From positions 3,968,001-4,032,000 of the forward strand of contig NZ_CP107834.1 in NCBI RefSeq assembly GCF_036346595.1: DNA of 64,000 bases, given 5' to 3'. The stretch is from Streptomyces sp. NBC_00525 (GTDB lineage: Bacteria > Actinomycetota > Actinomycetes > Streptomycetales > Streptomycetaceae). The notes under the pieces are model-generated. The model was not told where the DNA came from. It saw only the letters and a program-made list of their open reading frames with translations, and made no database searches. The position numbers and the translations under genes were made by a program. Shown here in pieces: positions 10,129 to 19,740 of this stretch (positions are counted from its first letter, which is position 1; each line of letters opens with the position of its first letter).

Positions 10129-11328
10129 TCAGGCCGTGCCGGAGGCGGGCGCGCTCTTCTCCGCGCCCCGGTCGCGCCACGGCAGCTCCGCCGTGACGGT
10201 GGTCGGCCCGCCGGCCGGGGAATCGAGCACGAAGAGCCCGTCCACCGCGCCCAGCCGCTCGGCGAGCCCCGCCATCCCCGTACCGCCGTCCATCGAGGCC
10301 CCGCCGTGCCCGTCGTCGCCGACCTGGATGAGCAGCCGCTCACCCGTGCGCCACACGTCCACGGTCGCCGTACGGGCCCCGCTGTGCTTGCTGACGTTCT
10401 GGAGGAGTTCGGAGACCGTGAAGTACGCGATGCCCTCGATGGCCTGCGCCGGCCGGGCCGGAAGATCCACCCGTACGGTGACGGGCACCGTGCACCGCGA
10501 GGCGATGGCGGACAGTGCCGCGTCCAGCCCCCGGTCGGTGAGGACGGCCGGGTGGATGCCGCGCGCCAGGTCGCGCAGCTCCTGGAGGGCGACCTTCACC
10601 TCACCGTGCGCCTCGTCCACCATCCGCGCGGCGGCCTCCGGATCGTCGGCCAGCTTCTCCTTGGCCAGGCCGAGCCCCATCGCCAGGGCGACGAGCCGGG
10701 CCTGCGCCCCGTCGTGCAGATCCCGCTCGATGCGGCGCAGGTCGGCGGCGGCCGTATCGACGACCACACCCCGGTCGGACTCCAGTTCCGCGATACGGCG
10801 TTCGAGATCGTCGGAGGGCGAGAGCAGCCCGCGCACCATCCCCCGGTCCGCGTTGCCCAGCAGCCGCGCGACGTAGGGGAGCGGCGGCCACACGATCAGG
10901 CAGACCAGCGTCAGGGCGAAGGTGAGGATGCCCCACGGCAGCCGTACGAACGAATACAGCGCCGTCCGCCAGGCGACCGGATCGCGCAGCGCGCTCCACA
11001 GCCAGACGAAGAAGCCGCTCTCGCGACTCCCGCGCGCCGGCGGGCTCGGCTCCTCCACCACGACCCCCAGCAGCTTCCGCGCCCGGCTCCGCTCGGCCCG
11101 CCCGATGAACCGGGAACCCTGGAGCCCGGCCGCGAGCAGCGGCAGGCCGACGACGGTCACCGCCAGGCCCACGCCCACGGCGATCATCAACACTGTGTAA
11201 ACAAATCCGATGATCGCCATCGGCAGATTGGAAAGCAGGTGCGCGACCTCCTTCCACGTCCACCGGCCGAAGGCGAAGCGGACAGGAGGCGGCCCGTCAT
11301 TGGCGGGCACCTGGGGGCTCATGGTCAT
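10129..11328 (-). CDS. Membrane sensor histidine kinase (HisKA_3 type), copy 2
   Basis: 399 residues from ATG 11328 (a second ATG at 11322 is possible; the ORF could also extend to 11364). Several transmembrane segments (VAHLLSNLPMAIIGFVYTV and others) precede the same HisKA_3/HATPase core as copy 1: RRIERDLHDGAQARLVALAM, ELLQNVSKHSG, DDGHGG. It has a shorter sensor half than copy 1. No second response regulator is present, so both kinases may act on the single regulator at 7759-8433. It is divergent from the nuo operon. Confidence 0.92.
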   Translation of the reverse strand: MTMSPQVPANDGPPPVRFAFGRWTWKEVAHLLSNLPMAIIGFVYTVLMIAVGVGLAVTVVGLPLLAAGLQGSRFIGRAERSRARKLLGVVVEEPSPPARGSRESGFFVWLWSALRDPVAWRTALYSFVRLPWGILTFALTLVCLIVWPPLPYVARLLGNADRGMVRGLLSPSDDLERRIAELESDRGVVVDTAAADLRRIERDLHDGAQARLVALAMGLGLAKEKLADDPEAAARMVDEAHGEVKVALQELRDLARGIHPAVLTDRGLDAALSAIASRCTVPVTVRVDLPARPAQAIEGIAYFTVSELLQNVSKHSGARTATVDVWRTGERLLIQVGDDGHGGASMDGGTGMAGLAERLGAVDGLFVLDSPAGGPTTVTAELPWRDRGAEKSAPASGTA

Positions 11329-11524
11329 GGGACAAGCCTGCCGGGCGCGCCATGGGGATGCCATGGGGCTCGTGGGTGAGACGAAGTAGGGATATCCCCA
11401 CCCGCGCGCCGCTCACGCCACCCGCGCCCGCCCGTTCCCTTGCGTTGCCGCTCATTCCCATCCGTTGTCCGACGCAACTGCTTACCCGTCCTTTACAGGG
11501 CCTAGACTCCCGTGCGTACAGACC

Positions 11525-11556
11525 GTCGAACGGGTTGATCGTCGAACGGATTGATC
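11525..11556 (+). repeat. Tandem 16-bp direct repeat upstream of nuoA
   Basis: Two adjacent copies of GTCGAACGG(G/A)TTGATC (11525-11540 and 11541-11556) differ at one base and end 19 bases before the nuoA start. The position in the 5' leader suggests a regulator binding site or RNA element. Confidence 0.6.
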
Positions 11557-11575
11557 CAGGGAGCGAGGGGCGGAC

Positions 11576-11992
11576 GTGGCGGACCTTCCGGGCGTGGCGC
11601 CCACGCGGGCGGTGCTCGCGGCATCGGACTACTTCCACGGCTACTCGGTCGTGGGGCTCCTCGCCGTGCTCGGCGTCCTGTTCGTCGCGGCCGCCTTCGC
11701 CGGCAACCGGCTGCTGAGCCCCGTCGTCCCGACGCCGGAGAAGCTCCTCACCTACGAGTGCGGCGTGGACCCCGTGGGCGAGGGCTGGGCCCACACCCAG
11801 GTCCGCTACTACGTCTACGCGTTCCTGTACGTGATCTTCGCCGTGGACTCGGTCTTCCTGTTCCCCTGGGCCACGGTCTTCGCGGCCCCCGGCTACGGCG
11901 CGACCACGCTGGTGGAAATGTTCATCTTCCTCGGTTTCCTGGCCGTGGGACTGCTCTACGCATGGAAGAAGGGCGTCCTGGAATGGACGTGA
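11576..11992 (+). CDS. nuoA: NADH-quinone oxidoreductase subunit A (second set)
   Basis: 138 residues from GTG 11576 (GAGGGG upstream). Three transmembrane helices; the conserved loop [33 protein letters not shown] between helices 1 and 2 carries the subunit A Cys-switch region. It belongs to the membrane arm at the junction with the quinone site. First gene of a tightly overlapping ten-gene operon; its stop overlaps nuoB by 10 bases. The operon lacks nuoD, E, F and G, so this is not the complete housekeeping complex I operon. Confidence 0.95.
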   Translation: MADLPGVAPTRAVLAASDYFHGYSVVGLLAVLGVLFVAAAFAGNRLLSPVVPTPEKLLTYECGVDPVGEGWAHTQVRYYVYAFLYVIFAVDSVFLFPWATVFAAPGYGATTLVEMFIFLGFLAVGLLYAWKKGVLEWT

Positions 11993-12642
11993 CGAGCCCG
12001 TCGCCCGCCGCAGCGGGGGACGAACCCGCCGCCGTACCGACGTTCCTCCCGGAACCGAAGCGCCTGGGCGTCCTGTCCCGGCTCGCGCCGGAACCGATGA
12101 AGGTCGTCCTCAACTGGGGCCGCCGCTACAGCCTCTGGGTCTTCAACTTCGGACTCGCCTGCTGCGCCATCGAATTCATCGCCGCCTCCATGGCGCGCCA
12201 CGACTTCATCCGGCTCGGCGTCATCCCCTTCGCGCCGGGCCCGCGCCAGGCCGACCTCATGATCGTCTCCGGCACGGTGACGGACAAGATGGCCCCCGCC
12301 GTGAAGCGCCTGTACGAGCAGATGCCCGAGCCCAAGTACGTCATCTCCTTCGGCGCCTGCTCCAACTGCGGCGGCCCGTACTGGGACTCGTACTCCGTGA
12401 CCAAGGGCGTCGACCAGATCATCCCCGTCGACGTCTACGTCCCCGGCTGCCCGCCCCGGCCCGAAGCGCTGCTCCAGGGCATCCTCAAGCTCCAGGAGAA
12501 GATCGCGCGCGAGTCGCTGGGGGAGCGTTACGCGGCTGCCGCCGGGGCGCGCCCGACGACGTCGGCGCTGCGCAGCGGCCTGGTGACGCCGCCTCCGGCC
12601 GCAGCCCCGGCCCCGGACGAGGACGAGGGGGAGCGCACGTGA
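11983..12642 (+). CDS. nuoB: NADH-quinone oxidoreductase subunit B (second set)
   Basis: 219 residues from ATG 11983. All four ligands of the terminal N2 [4Fe-4S] cluster are visible: Cys60-Cys61 (LACCAIE), Cys126 (GACSNCGG) and Cys156 (VPGCPPRP). N2 passes electrons to quinone, so the subunit looks functional. A 20-residue N-terminal and a 45-residue Ala/Pro-rich C-terminal extension flank the core. The stop overlaps nuoC's GTG by 4 bases. It normally sits against NuoC and NuoD; nuoD is missing here. Confidence 0.95.
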   Translation: MDVTSPSPAAAGDEPAAVPTFLPEPKRLGVLSRLAPEPMKVVLNWGRRYSLWVFNFGLACCAIEFIAASMARHDFIRLGVIPFAPGPRQADLMIVSGTVTDKMAPAVKRLYEQMPEPKYVISFGACSNCGGPYWDSYSVTKGVDQIIPVDVYVPGCPPRPEALLQGILKLQEKIARESLGERYAAAAGARPTTSALRSGLVTPPPAAAPAPDEDEGERT

Positions 12643-13562
12643 CCGCCTCCTTCGACCGGCTCCCGGACGCCGCCGCCGAGATCTTCGGCGAGGGCGCCAC
12701 CGCCGAGCAGGCGTACGACCTGCTGACCGTGGACGTCCCGCCCACCGCGTGGCTCACCGCCCTGGAGACCGCCCGCGACGCCCTGGGCTGCACCTACTTC
12801 GACTGGCTGAGCGCGGTGGACGAGCCGGGCACGGGCTTCCGGGTCTGCGCCCACGTGGCGGCGCTGCCGGCGGAGCCCGGGTCAGGCGTACGGCGGCTGC
12901 TGCTGCGGACGACGGTGCCGCACGAGGCGCCCACGCTGCCCACGGCCATCGGCGTGTACGCGGGGGCCGCCTGGCACGAGCGCGAGACGCACGAGATGTT
13001 CGGCGTCGCCTTCGAGGGCCACCCGCATCTGGTGCCCCTGCTCCTCCCCGAGGGCTTCGAGGGCCACCCCCTGCGCAAGGACTTCGTGCTGGCCGCCCGC
13101 GTGGCGAAGGCGTGGCCGGGCGCGAAGGAGCCGGGCGAGCCGGAACACGGCGGCCCCAAGCGCCGCACGATGCTCCCGCCCGGCGTCCCGGACCCGAACG
13201 AGTGGGGCCCGCTCAAGGGCCGGCTCCCGGCGGCCCCTTCGCGCCCGGCCCGGCGTACGAGGACGGCGGGCGCGGCGACCCCGGCGGGCGCGGCGGCCCC
13301 GGCGGCTCCGGCGCGACCGGGCACCGAGGGCGCCCCGGAAGCCCCGGCACCCCGCCCGCGCCGTACCCGCAGCGCATCGCAGGGCTCGGCGAGCCAGCAG
13401 ACACCGCCACCGGCATCGGCACCGGCGCCCGCCCCGGCACCGGCACCGACACCCGAATCGGACGCACCGTGGCACCACGCCCGCCCGGCGTTCGAGGACA
13501 CCCCCAAGCCGACTTCCGACAAGCCCACCCCCGACGACACCCCCGGAGGCGATCAAGCGTGA
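12639..13562 (+). CDS. nuoC: NADH-quinone oxidoreductase subunit C (second set) with Pro/Ala-rich tail
   Basis: 307 residues from GTG 12639. Residues about 1-200 are the 30-kDa subunit domain ([36 protein letters not shown]). The remaining about 100 residues are low-complexity Ala/Pro/Thr (a [11 protein letters not shown] run), much longer than usual. No NuoD sequence is fused or encoded after it; the stop overlaps the nuoH start (GTGA). The subunit is a structural part of the peripheral arm; how it functions without a local NuoD is unclear. Confidence 0.9.
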   Translation: MTASFDRLPDAAAEIFGEGATAEQAYDLLTVDVPPTAWLTALETARDALGCTYFDWLSAVDEPGTGFRVCAHVAALPAEPGSGVRRLLLRTTVPHEAPTLPTAIGVYAGAAWHERETHEMFGVAFEGHPHLVPLLLPEGFEGHPLRKDFVLAARVAKAWPGAKEPGEPEHGGPKRRTMLPPGVPDPNEWGPLKGRLPAAPSRPARRTRTAGAATPAGAAAPAAPARPGTEGAPEAPAPRPRRTRSASQGSASQQTPPPASAPAPAPAPAPTPESDAPWHHARPAFEDTPKPTSDKPTPDDTPGGDQA

Positions 13563-14527
13563 ACGACGCACTGGACGTCGCCCTCCGCCTCCTCGTCGTC
13601 TTCGCCGCCTTCCTCGTCCTCCCCCTGGTCGTGGGCCAGACCGAGCACAAGGTGATGGCCCACATGCAGGGCCGCCTGGGCCCCATGTACGCCGGCGGCT
13701 TCCACGGCTGGGCCCAGCTCGTCGCGGACGGCGTGAAGTTCGCACAGAAGGAGGACATCGTCCCGGCCGGCGCCGACCGCAGGGTCTTCCGCCTCGCCCC
13801 GGCCGTCGCCCTCCTCCCGTACCTCCTCGTCCTCGTCGCGATCCCGATCGCGCCGGGGGACGGCGCGGTCGGCCAGGTCCTGGACGCCGGAATCTTCTTC
13901 GTGCTCGCCGTCATGGGCATCGGCGTCCTCGGCTCCCTGATGGCCGGCTGGGCGTCCGCCAACAAGTTCTCCCTGCTCGGCGGCCTCCGCACGGCCGCCC
14001 AGCTCCTCGCGTACGAGCTGCCGATGCTGCTCGCCGCCGCCTCGGTGGCGATGGCGGCGGGCACGGTGTCGCTGCCCGGCATCCTCGACGCGTTCGAGTG
14101 GTGGTGGCTGCCCTGGCAGATCATCGGCGCCCTGGTCTTCTTCGTGGCCGGGCTCGCCGAACTCCAGCGGCCCCCGTTCGACATGCCCGTCGCCGACTCC
14201 GAGATCATCTTCGGCGCGTACACCGAGTACACCGGCCTGCGCTTCGCCCTGTTCCTGCTTGCCGAGTACGCGGGCATCGTCGTGCTGTGCGGGCTGACCA
14301 CCGTGCTGTTCCTCGGCGGCTGGCACGGCCCCCTCGGCGACGACGGCCTCGGCTGGCTCTGGACCCTGCTCAAGACGGCCGTCCTGGCGTTCGTCGTGAT
14401 CTGGCTGCGGGTCACCTACCCGCGCCTGCGCGAGGACCAGCTCCAGAAGCTCGCCTGGACGACCCTCATCCCGCTCGCCCTCGCGCAGATCGCGCTCACC
14501 GGCATCGTGAAGGTGGCGATCAACTAG
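13559..14527 (+). CDS. nuoH: NADH-quinone oxidoreductase subunit H (second set)
   Basis: 322 residues from GTG 13559. Polytopic membrane subunit at the quinone chamber. Conserved features: [17 protein letters not shown] near the N-terminus, [18 protein letters not shown], the loop [27 protein letters not shown], and about eight transmembrane helices. The subunit links N2/quinone chemistry to the membrane arm. Its stop TAG shares its last base with the nuoI GTG. Confidence 0.95.
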   Translation: MNDALDVALRLLVVFAAFLVLPLVVGQTEHKVMAHMQGRLGPMYAGGFHGWAQLVADGVKFAQKEDIVPAGADRRVFRLAPAVALLPYLLVLVAIPIAPGDGAVGQVLDAGIFFVLAVMGIGVLGSLMAGWASANKFSLLGGLRTAAQLLAYELPMLLAAASVAMAAGTVSLPGILDAFEWWWLPWQIIGALVFFVAGLAELQRPPFDMPVADSEIIFGAYTEYTGLRFALFLLAEYAGIVVLCGLTTVLFLGGWHGPLGDDGLGWLWTLLKTAVLAFVVIWLRVTYPRLREDQLQKLAWTTLIPLALAQIALTGIVKVAIN

Positions 14528-15126
14528 TGCCCCCGATCCCCGGCTCAGGCCTGGCCAAGGGCCTCGCCGTCACCCTGCGGACGATGACGAGGAAGACCGT
14601 CACCGCCCAGTACCCCGACGTGCAGCCCGAGCTCCCGCCCCGCTCCCGCGGCGTCATCGCGCTGTTCGAGGAGAACTGCACGGTCTGCATGCTGTGCGCC
14701 CGCGAGTGCCCGGACTGGTGCATCTACATCGACTCCCACAAGGAGACGATGCCCCCGGCCGCCCCCGGCGGCCGCGAGCGCAGCCGCAACGTGCTGGACC
14801 GGTTCGCGATCGACTTCTCGCTCTGCATGTACTGCGGCATCTGCATCGAGGTGTGCCCCTTCGACGCACTGTTCTGGTCGCCGGAGTTCGAATACGCCGA
14901 GACGGACATCCTCGACCTCACCCACGAGCGCGACAAGCTGCGCGAGTGGATGTGGACTGTGCCGGAGCCGCCCGCACTCGACGAGCGCGCGGAGGAGCCG
15001 AAGGAACTCGCCGCCGCCCGCAAGACGGCCGACAAGATCCGCGCCCAGCAGGAAGCGGACCAGCTCCGCGCCCAGCGGGAGCAGGAAGCGGCGCGGGACG
15101 ACGCCGCAGAGGGAGGCACGGCATGA
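14527..15126 (+). CDS. nuoI: NADH-quinone oxidoreductase subunit I, 2x[4Fe-4S] ferredoxin-like
   Basis: 199 residues from GTG 14527. Two complete [4Fe-4S] motifs: Cys51-x2-Cys54-x2-Cys57-x3-Cys61-Pro and Cys100-x2-Cys103-x2-Cys106-x3-Cys110-Pro (clusters N6a/N6b). In complexes lacking NuoEFG this subunit is the plausible docking and entry point for ferredoxin. A charged coiled C-terminal tail (about residues 150-199; repeated [16 protein letters not shown]) extends the usual length. Its stop overlaps the nuoJ start (ATGA). Confidence 0.95.
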   Translation: MPPIPGSGLAKGLAVTLRTMTRKTVTAQYPDVQPELPPRSRGVIALFEENCTVCMLCARECPDWCIYIDSHKETMPPAAPGGRERSRNVLDRFAIDFSLCMYCGICIEVCPFDALFWSPEFEYAETDILDLTHERDKLREWMWTVPEPPALDERAEEPKELAAARKTADKIRAQQEADQLRAQREQEAARDDAAEGGTA

Positions 15127-15734
15127 TCCCCGCCCTCGCGGCCGCCCCGGCGGCCCCCGGCTTCCTCTCCCCGACCGGCGTCGAGATCGCCTTCGTCCTC
15201 GTCGGCATCGCCACCCTCGGCGCGGCCCTGGTGACCGTCACGACCCGTCAGCTGGTGCACGCCGCCCTCTGGCTGATCGTGGCGCTCGGCGGCCTCGCCG
15301 TCGAGTACCTCCTGCTCACGGCGGAGTTCATCGCCTGGGTGCAGGTACTGATCTACGTGGGCTCCGTCGTCGTGCTCCTCCTGTTCGGGCTGATGCTCAC
15401 ACGCGCCCCCATCGGCCGCTCCCCGGACGCCGACTCCGAGAACCGGTGGGCCGCCCTCGTGGTCGCCGCCGCCTCCGCCGGCACCCTCGTCTGGGTCGTC
15501 GTGGACGCCTTCCGCACCACCTGGATCGAGCTGGACGGGCCCGCCCAGGGCACCACCAAGGCCACCGGCGCCTTCCTCTTCCGGCACTGGGTGCTCCCCT
15601 TCGAGGCGCTCTCCGTCCTGCTGCTCGCGGCCCTGGTCGGCGCGATCGTCCTCTCCCGCAAGGGCCGGGCCGACGCGCGCGCACCCCAGGCCCCCGCCGA
15701 GGCCGCCACCTCGCCCCGAGAGGACACGCGCTGA
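15123..15734 (+). CDS. nuoJ: NADH-quinone oxidoreductase subunit J (second set)
   Basis: 203 residues from ATG 15123. Five predicted transmembrane segments; the conserved third helix [30 protein letters not shown] contains the NuoJ pi-bulge region. A hydrophilic Ala/Pro tail follows the last helix. Proton-conducting axis of the membrane arm. Start and stop overlap the neighbours by a few bases. Confidence 0.95.
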   Translation: MIPALAAAPAAPGFLSPTGVEIAFVLVGIATLGAALVTVTTRQLVHAALWLIVALGGLAVEYLLLTAEFIAWVQVLIYVGSVVVLLLFGLMLTRAPIGRSPDADSENRWAALVVAAASAGTLVWVVVDAFRTTWIELDGPAQGTTKATGAFLFRHWVLPFEALSVLLLAALVGAIVLSRKGRADARAPQAPAEAATSPREDTR

Positions 15735-16165
15735 TGCACCTCGCCTACCCCGCCGTGCTCTCCGCCCTCCTCTTCTGCACCGGGCTGTACGGCGTACTCG
15801 CCCGCCGCAACGCGATCCTCGTCCTGATGTCCGTCGAGCTGATGCTCAACGCCGTCAACCTCAACATGGTCGCGTTCGACGTCTGGCTCCGCGACACCCT
15901 GCATTCCGGCCAGGCCCTCACCCTGTTCACCATCGCCATCGCGGCGGCGGAGATCGGCATCGGCCTGGCCATCGTCCTCGCCGTGTACCGCAACCGCGGC
16001 ACCTCCGACATCGACCGCCTCCGCGACACCGCCGAGACCGACGAGGCCGAGACCGTCCCGGCCGGCGACGACGAGGGCGACGACCCCGACGAGGGCACCG
16101 CCCGCCCCGAAGACCAGGCCACTGCTGCGGCAGGGAAGGCAAAGAAGGCAGAGGCCACCGCGTGA
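15734..16165 (+). CDS. nuoK: NADH-quinone oxidoreductase subunit K with long acidic tail
   Basis: 143 residues from ATG 15734 (TGATG overlap with nuoJ). The first about 98 residues are the three-helix NuoK core with the conserved membrane Glu ([20 protein letters not shown]) and a second Glu in [14 protein letters not shown], both used in proton transfer. The last about 45 residues are a strongly acidic then Lys/Ala-rich tail not present in typical about 100-residue NuoK. The tail is presumably cytoplasmic. Confidence 0.95.
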   Translation: MHLAYPAVLSALLFCTGLYGVLARRNAILVLMSVELMLNAVNLNMVAFDVWLRDTLHSGQALTLFTIAIAAAEIGIGLAIVLAVYRNRGTSDIDRLRDTAETDEAETVPAGDDEGDDPDEGTARPEDQATAAAGKAKKAEATA

Positions 16166-18162
16166 CCACCACGACCCTCGCCGTCCTCGTCCCCCTCCTG
16201 CCGTTCCTGGGCGCCGTCGCCGGGCTGCTCGTCGGCCGCACCGCACCCGGCTACGTCCGGCCGCTCGCCGTACTGCCCGCCCTCACCTCCCTGGTCCTCG
16301 CCGCCGTCGTCGCCGCGCGCCAGGGCGGCGGCCGGGCCATCGACGCGGCGACCCAGCTCACCCCCACCGGCTCCGTCCCCATCGACCTCGCCCTGCACCT
16401 CGACGGCTTCGCCGTCCTCGTCGCCGTGCTGGTCGCCCTGGTCGCGAGCTGCGTGCAGATCTACTCCACCGCCTACCTCCGCGACGACCCCCGCTACCCC
16501 TCCTACGCGGCGCTGGTCTCCCTCTTCACCTCCGCGATGCTGCTCGTCGTCTACTCCGGCGACATCATGGTGCTCCTGGTCGGCTGGGAGATCATGGGCA
16601 TCTGCTCCTACTTCCTGGTCGGCCACTACTGGGAGACGCCCGAGGCGCGCGCCGCCTCCCTCAAGGCGTTCCTGGTCACCAAGCTGGGCGACGTACCCTT
16701 CCTCATCGGCCTGTTCGCGCTCGCCGCCGACACCGGCTCCTTCCGCATCACCCGCATCCTGGGCGCCGTCGCCCACGGCGGCCTCGACCACCCCACCGTC
16801 ATCGCGCTCCTGCTGCTGGCCGGGGTCGCGGGCAAGTCCGCGCAGTTCCCCCTGCACACCTGGCTGCCCGACGCCATGGCCGGCCCCACCCCCGTCTCGG
16901 CGCTGATCCACGCGGCGACGATGGTCGCCGCCGGCATCTACTTCGTGGCCCGGCTCCTCCCCGTCTTCGCCGCGTCCGGCGCGGCCCTCGTCGTCCTCGC
17001 CGTGATGGCCGCCGTCACGATGATCGGCTCCGGGCTCGCCGCGCTCGCCCAGGACGACATCAAGCGCGTCCTCGCCTACTCGACCATCGGTCAGCTCGGC
17101 TACATGTCCGGCGCCCTGGCCGTCGGGGACCGGGGCGCGGCCGTCTTCCACCTCGTCTCGCACGGTGCGTTCAAGGCCGTCCTCTTCCTCGCGGCCGGCG
17201 TCGTCATCCACGCCGCCGGCACCAACTCACTGGCCGCCATGTCCCGGATGCGCGGCCTCGCCGGCCGCATCCCGGACGCCTACTGGACGATGACCGTCGC
17301 CCTGCTGGCCCTGGCCGCCATCCCGCCGTTCGCCGGCTTCTTCTCCAAGGAAGCCGTCCTCGTCGCCGCCGAACACACCGCGCTCGGCGACCGGCACGTC
17401 GCCCCGGCCGCCGCCGGCTGGACCGTCCTCACCGCCGGGCTGCTGGCCGCCGTGCTCACCGGCGCCTACGCCATCCGGCTCTGGCTCCTCGCCTTCCGGG
17501 GCCGGGGCGCCGAGGCCCCCGACCATGGCAGGCAGCCCGTCGCCATGTCGGCCGTCCTGTGGGTGCTGGCCGTCCCCACCCTGGGCCTCGGGCTCACCGC
17601 AGGCGTCATCGGCGACTGGTTCGACGGCCACGCCCTCACCCCCTCGCTGACCACGGCCGTCCTGTCCACCGGCCTCGGCCTCGTCGGCGGACTGGTCACC
17701 TATGGGGCCTGGCGCCACACCACCGCGCTCGCCGCCCGCTTCCCCATGGGCTCGGTCGTCGCCCACCCCGAAGCCGAACCCGCCCTGGTCGAGATCGAGG
17801 CCATCGAGGCCCGGACCGCCGCCTACGGCCCGGCCGGCGACGCGCCCGACCCCGCCGACCCCGGACGCCTGCTGCTCGGCCCGCTGCACCGCCACGCGGC
17901 CACCGGCTTCCACCTGGACGCCCTGTACGCGGCGCTGTTCGTCCGCCCGCTCCAGGCGGCGGCCCGCCTCGTCCGCTTCCTGGACCGCGAGGTCGTCGAG
18001 ACCTACGTACGCGGCTCCGCCACCGGCGCACGCTGGTTCGGCACGGCGGTCCGCCGCGCCCAGACCGGCAATGTGCAGACCTACCTCAGCGCACTGCTGG
18101 CCGGTTCCCTGGTCCTGGCGGTCGCCGCCGTCGTCTACGCCAACGTCAACGCGGGGTCCTGA
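16162..18162 (+). CDS. nuoL: NADH-quinone oxidoreductase subunit L, antiporter-like
   Basis: 666 residues from GTG 16162. Antiporter-like proton-pumping subunit with about 16 helices. Core motifs: [17 protein letters not shown] (TM5 Glu), [72 protein letters not shown] with the pumping Lys. The C-terminal third carries the lateral-helix extension typical of NuoL. Located at the distal end of the membrane arm. Confidence 0.95.
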   Translation: MTTTTLAVLVPLLPFLGAVAGLLVGRTAPGYVRPLAVLPALTSLVLAAVVAARQGGGRAIDAATQLTPTGSVPIDLALHLDGFAVLVAVLVALVASCVQIYSTAYLRDDPRYPSYAALVSLFTSAMLLVVYSGDIMVLLVGWEIMGICSYFLVGHYWETPEARAASLKAFLVTKLGDVPFLIGLFALAADTGSFRITRILGAVAHGGLDHPTVIALLLLAGVAGKSAQFPLHTWLPDAMAGPTPVSALIHAATMVAAGIYFVARLLPVFAASGAALVVLAVMAAVTMIGSGLAALAQDDIKRVLAYSTIGQLGYMSGALAVGDRGAAVFHLVSHGAFKAVLFLAAGVVIHAAGTNSLAAMSRMRGLAGRIPDAYWTMTVALLALAAIPPFAGFFSKEAVLVAAEHTALGDRHVAPAAAGWTVLTAGLLAAVLTGAYAIRLWLLAFRGRGAEAPDHGRQPVAMSAVLWVLAVPTLGLGLTAGVIGDWFDGHALTPSLTTAVLSTGLGLVGGLVTYGAWRHTTALAARFPMGSVVAHPEAEPALVEIEAIEARTAAYGPAGDAPDPADPGRLLLGPLHRHAATGFHLDALYAALFVRPLQAAARLVRFLDREVVETYVRGSATGARWFGTAVRRAQTGNVQTYLSALLAGSLVLAVAAVVYANVNAGS

Positions 18163-18165
18163 GCC

Positions 18166-19740
18166 GTGATCGATATCAGCCCGTCCGTGATGCAGTTCCT
18201 TCTGGCGTTCACCGTCGCCGGACCGCTCATCGGCGCCGTCAGCGCCCTGCTCCCCGCCCCGCCCGGACTCAAGGGCCGCAACCCGGACCAGGCAGTCCTC
18301 CGGCACGGCGTGACCGTCACCGGGGCCATCCTGCTGGCCACCCTGGCGCTGGCCGCCGGCTTCGACCACGACCAGCCGTCCAAGATGCAGGCCACCACCG
18401 ACATCAGCTGGATTCCGGCGCTCGACGTACGCATCCACCTCGGCATCGACGGCATCTCGCTCCCCCTGCTCGTCCTGACCGCGCTGCTGACCTTCCTCTG
18501 CGCGCTCTACAGCTACTTCAAGCTGCCCGAAGGCCCCTCCGCCAAGGCATTCGTCGCCCTGCTCCTCTTCCTGGAGTCCGGCACCCTCGCCACCTTCGCC
18601 GTCCTCGACCTGATCCTGTTCTTCCTGGCGTTCGAGATGGTCCTCATCCCGATGTACTTCCTCATCGCCCGCTGGGGCGGTGCGCGGAGGCAGGCGGCCG
18701 CCTGGAAATTCATCCTCTACACACTGCTCGGCTCGGTCGTCATGCTGCTGGGCCTGCTCCTGATCGGACTGAAGAGCGGCACCTTCGACATGGTGGCACT
18801 CGCCACTGACAACGGCCGCGGGCTCACCTCGTCCGTGCAGGTCACCGCCGTTCTGGCGATCGGGATCGGGCTCGCCGTGAAGACCCCGATGTGGCCGCTG
18901 CACAGCTGGCTGCCCGACGCCCACACCGCCGCCCCGACCGTGGGCTCCGTGCTCCTGGCGGGCGTCCTGCTCAAGATGGGCACGTACGGGTTCGTCCGCA
19001 TCCTGCTCCCGGTCGCCCCGGACGGAATGCACACCTTCGCCCCGTACCTCGCGGCCTTCGCCGCCGCCGGCATCGTCTACGGGTCGCTCGCCTGCCTGGC
19101 GCTCGCCCGGCCCGGCGCCAAGGGCGACCTCAAGCGGCTCATCGCGTACTCCTCGGTCGGCCACATGGGCTTCGTCCTCCTCGGCATCGCGAGCATGACC
19201 CCCACCGGCGTCAACGGCGCGCTCTTCGCCAACATCGCCCACGGGCTCATCACCGGCCTGCTGTTCTTCCTGGTCGGCGCGATCAAGGACCGCTACGGCA
19301 CCGCCGACCTGGACACCCTCGCCGGGGCCACCGGCGCCGCCCTCTACGGCCGCGCGCCCCGCCTCGGCGGCCTCCTCGCGTTCGCCGCGATCGCCTCGCT
19401 CGGCCTGCCCGGACTCGCCGGGTTCTGGGGCGAGATGCTCGCCATGTTCGGCGCGTTCGACCCGGCCGAAGGGCTCAGCCGGCCCGCCTTCCTGACGTTC
19501 ATGTCCGTCGCCGCCTTCGGCACCCTGCTCACCGCCGCGTACCTGCTGATCGTCGTCCGCCGCGTCTGCATGGGCGCGACCGACGGGGAACCGCGGCCGG
19601 TCGCCGACGTGCAGAGCTACGAATTCGCCGCCTGGACCCCCCTCGCGGCCCTCACCGTCCTCGCCGGCCTGTGGCCCGCCGTCCTCCTCGGCCTCACCGA
19701 CCCGGCCGTGCAGAAGCTCCTCGCGGGAGGCAAGTCGTGA
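18166..19740 (+). CDS. nuoM: NADH-quinone oxidoreductase subunit M, antiporter-like
   Basis: 524 residues from GTG 18166, 3 bases after nuoL. Contains FFLAFEMVLIPMYFLIARWGG (TM5 Glu), VKTPMWPLHSWLPDAHTAAPTVGSVLLAGVLLKMGTYG and DLKRLIAYSSVGHMGFVLLG, the standard NuoM/antiporter motifs with Lys residues for proton translocation. Fourteen helices are predicted. Its stop overlaps the nuoN GTG. Confidence 0.95.
   Translation: MIDISPSVMQFLLAFTVAGPLIGAVSALLPAPPGLKGRNPDQAVLRHGVTVTGAILLATLALAAGFDHDQPSKMQATTDISWIPALDVRIHLGIDGISLPLLVLTALLTFLCALYSYFKLPEGPSAKAFVALLLFLESGTLATFAVLDLILFFLAFEMVLIPMYFLIARWGGARRQAAAWKFILYTLLGSVVMLLGLLLIGLKSGTFDMVALATDNGRGLTSSVQVTAVLAIGIGLAVKTPMWPLHSWLPDAHTAAPTVGSVLLAGVLLKMGTYGFVRILLPVAPDGMHTFAPYLAAFAAAGIVYGSLACLALARPGAKGDLKRLIAYSSVGHMGFVLLGIASMTPTGVNGALFANIAHGLITGLLFFLVGAIKDRYGTADLDTLAGATGAALYGRAPRLGGLLAFAAIASLGLPGLAGFWGEMLAMFGAFDPAEGLSRPAFLTFMSVAAFGTLLTAAYLLIVVRRVCMGATDGEPRPVADVQSYEFAAWTPLAALTVLAGLWPAVLLGLTDPAVQKLLAGGKS

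Noticed and set aside
13213..14415. Possible nuoD on either strand between nuoC and nuoH
   Set aside because: nuoC and nuoH overlap by 4 bases and no frame shows 49-kDa subunit motifs.
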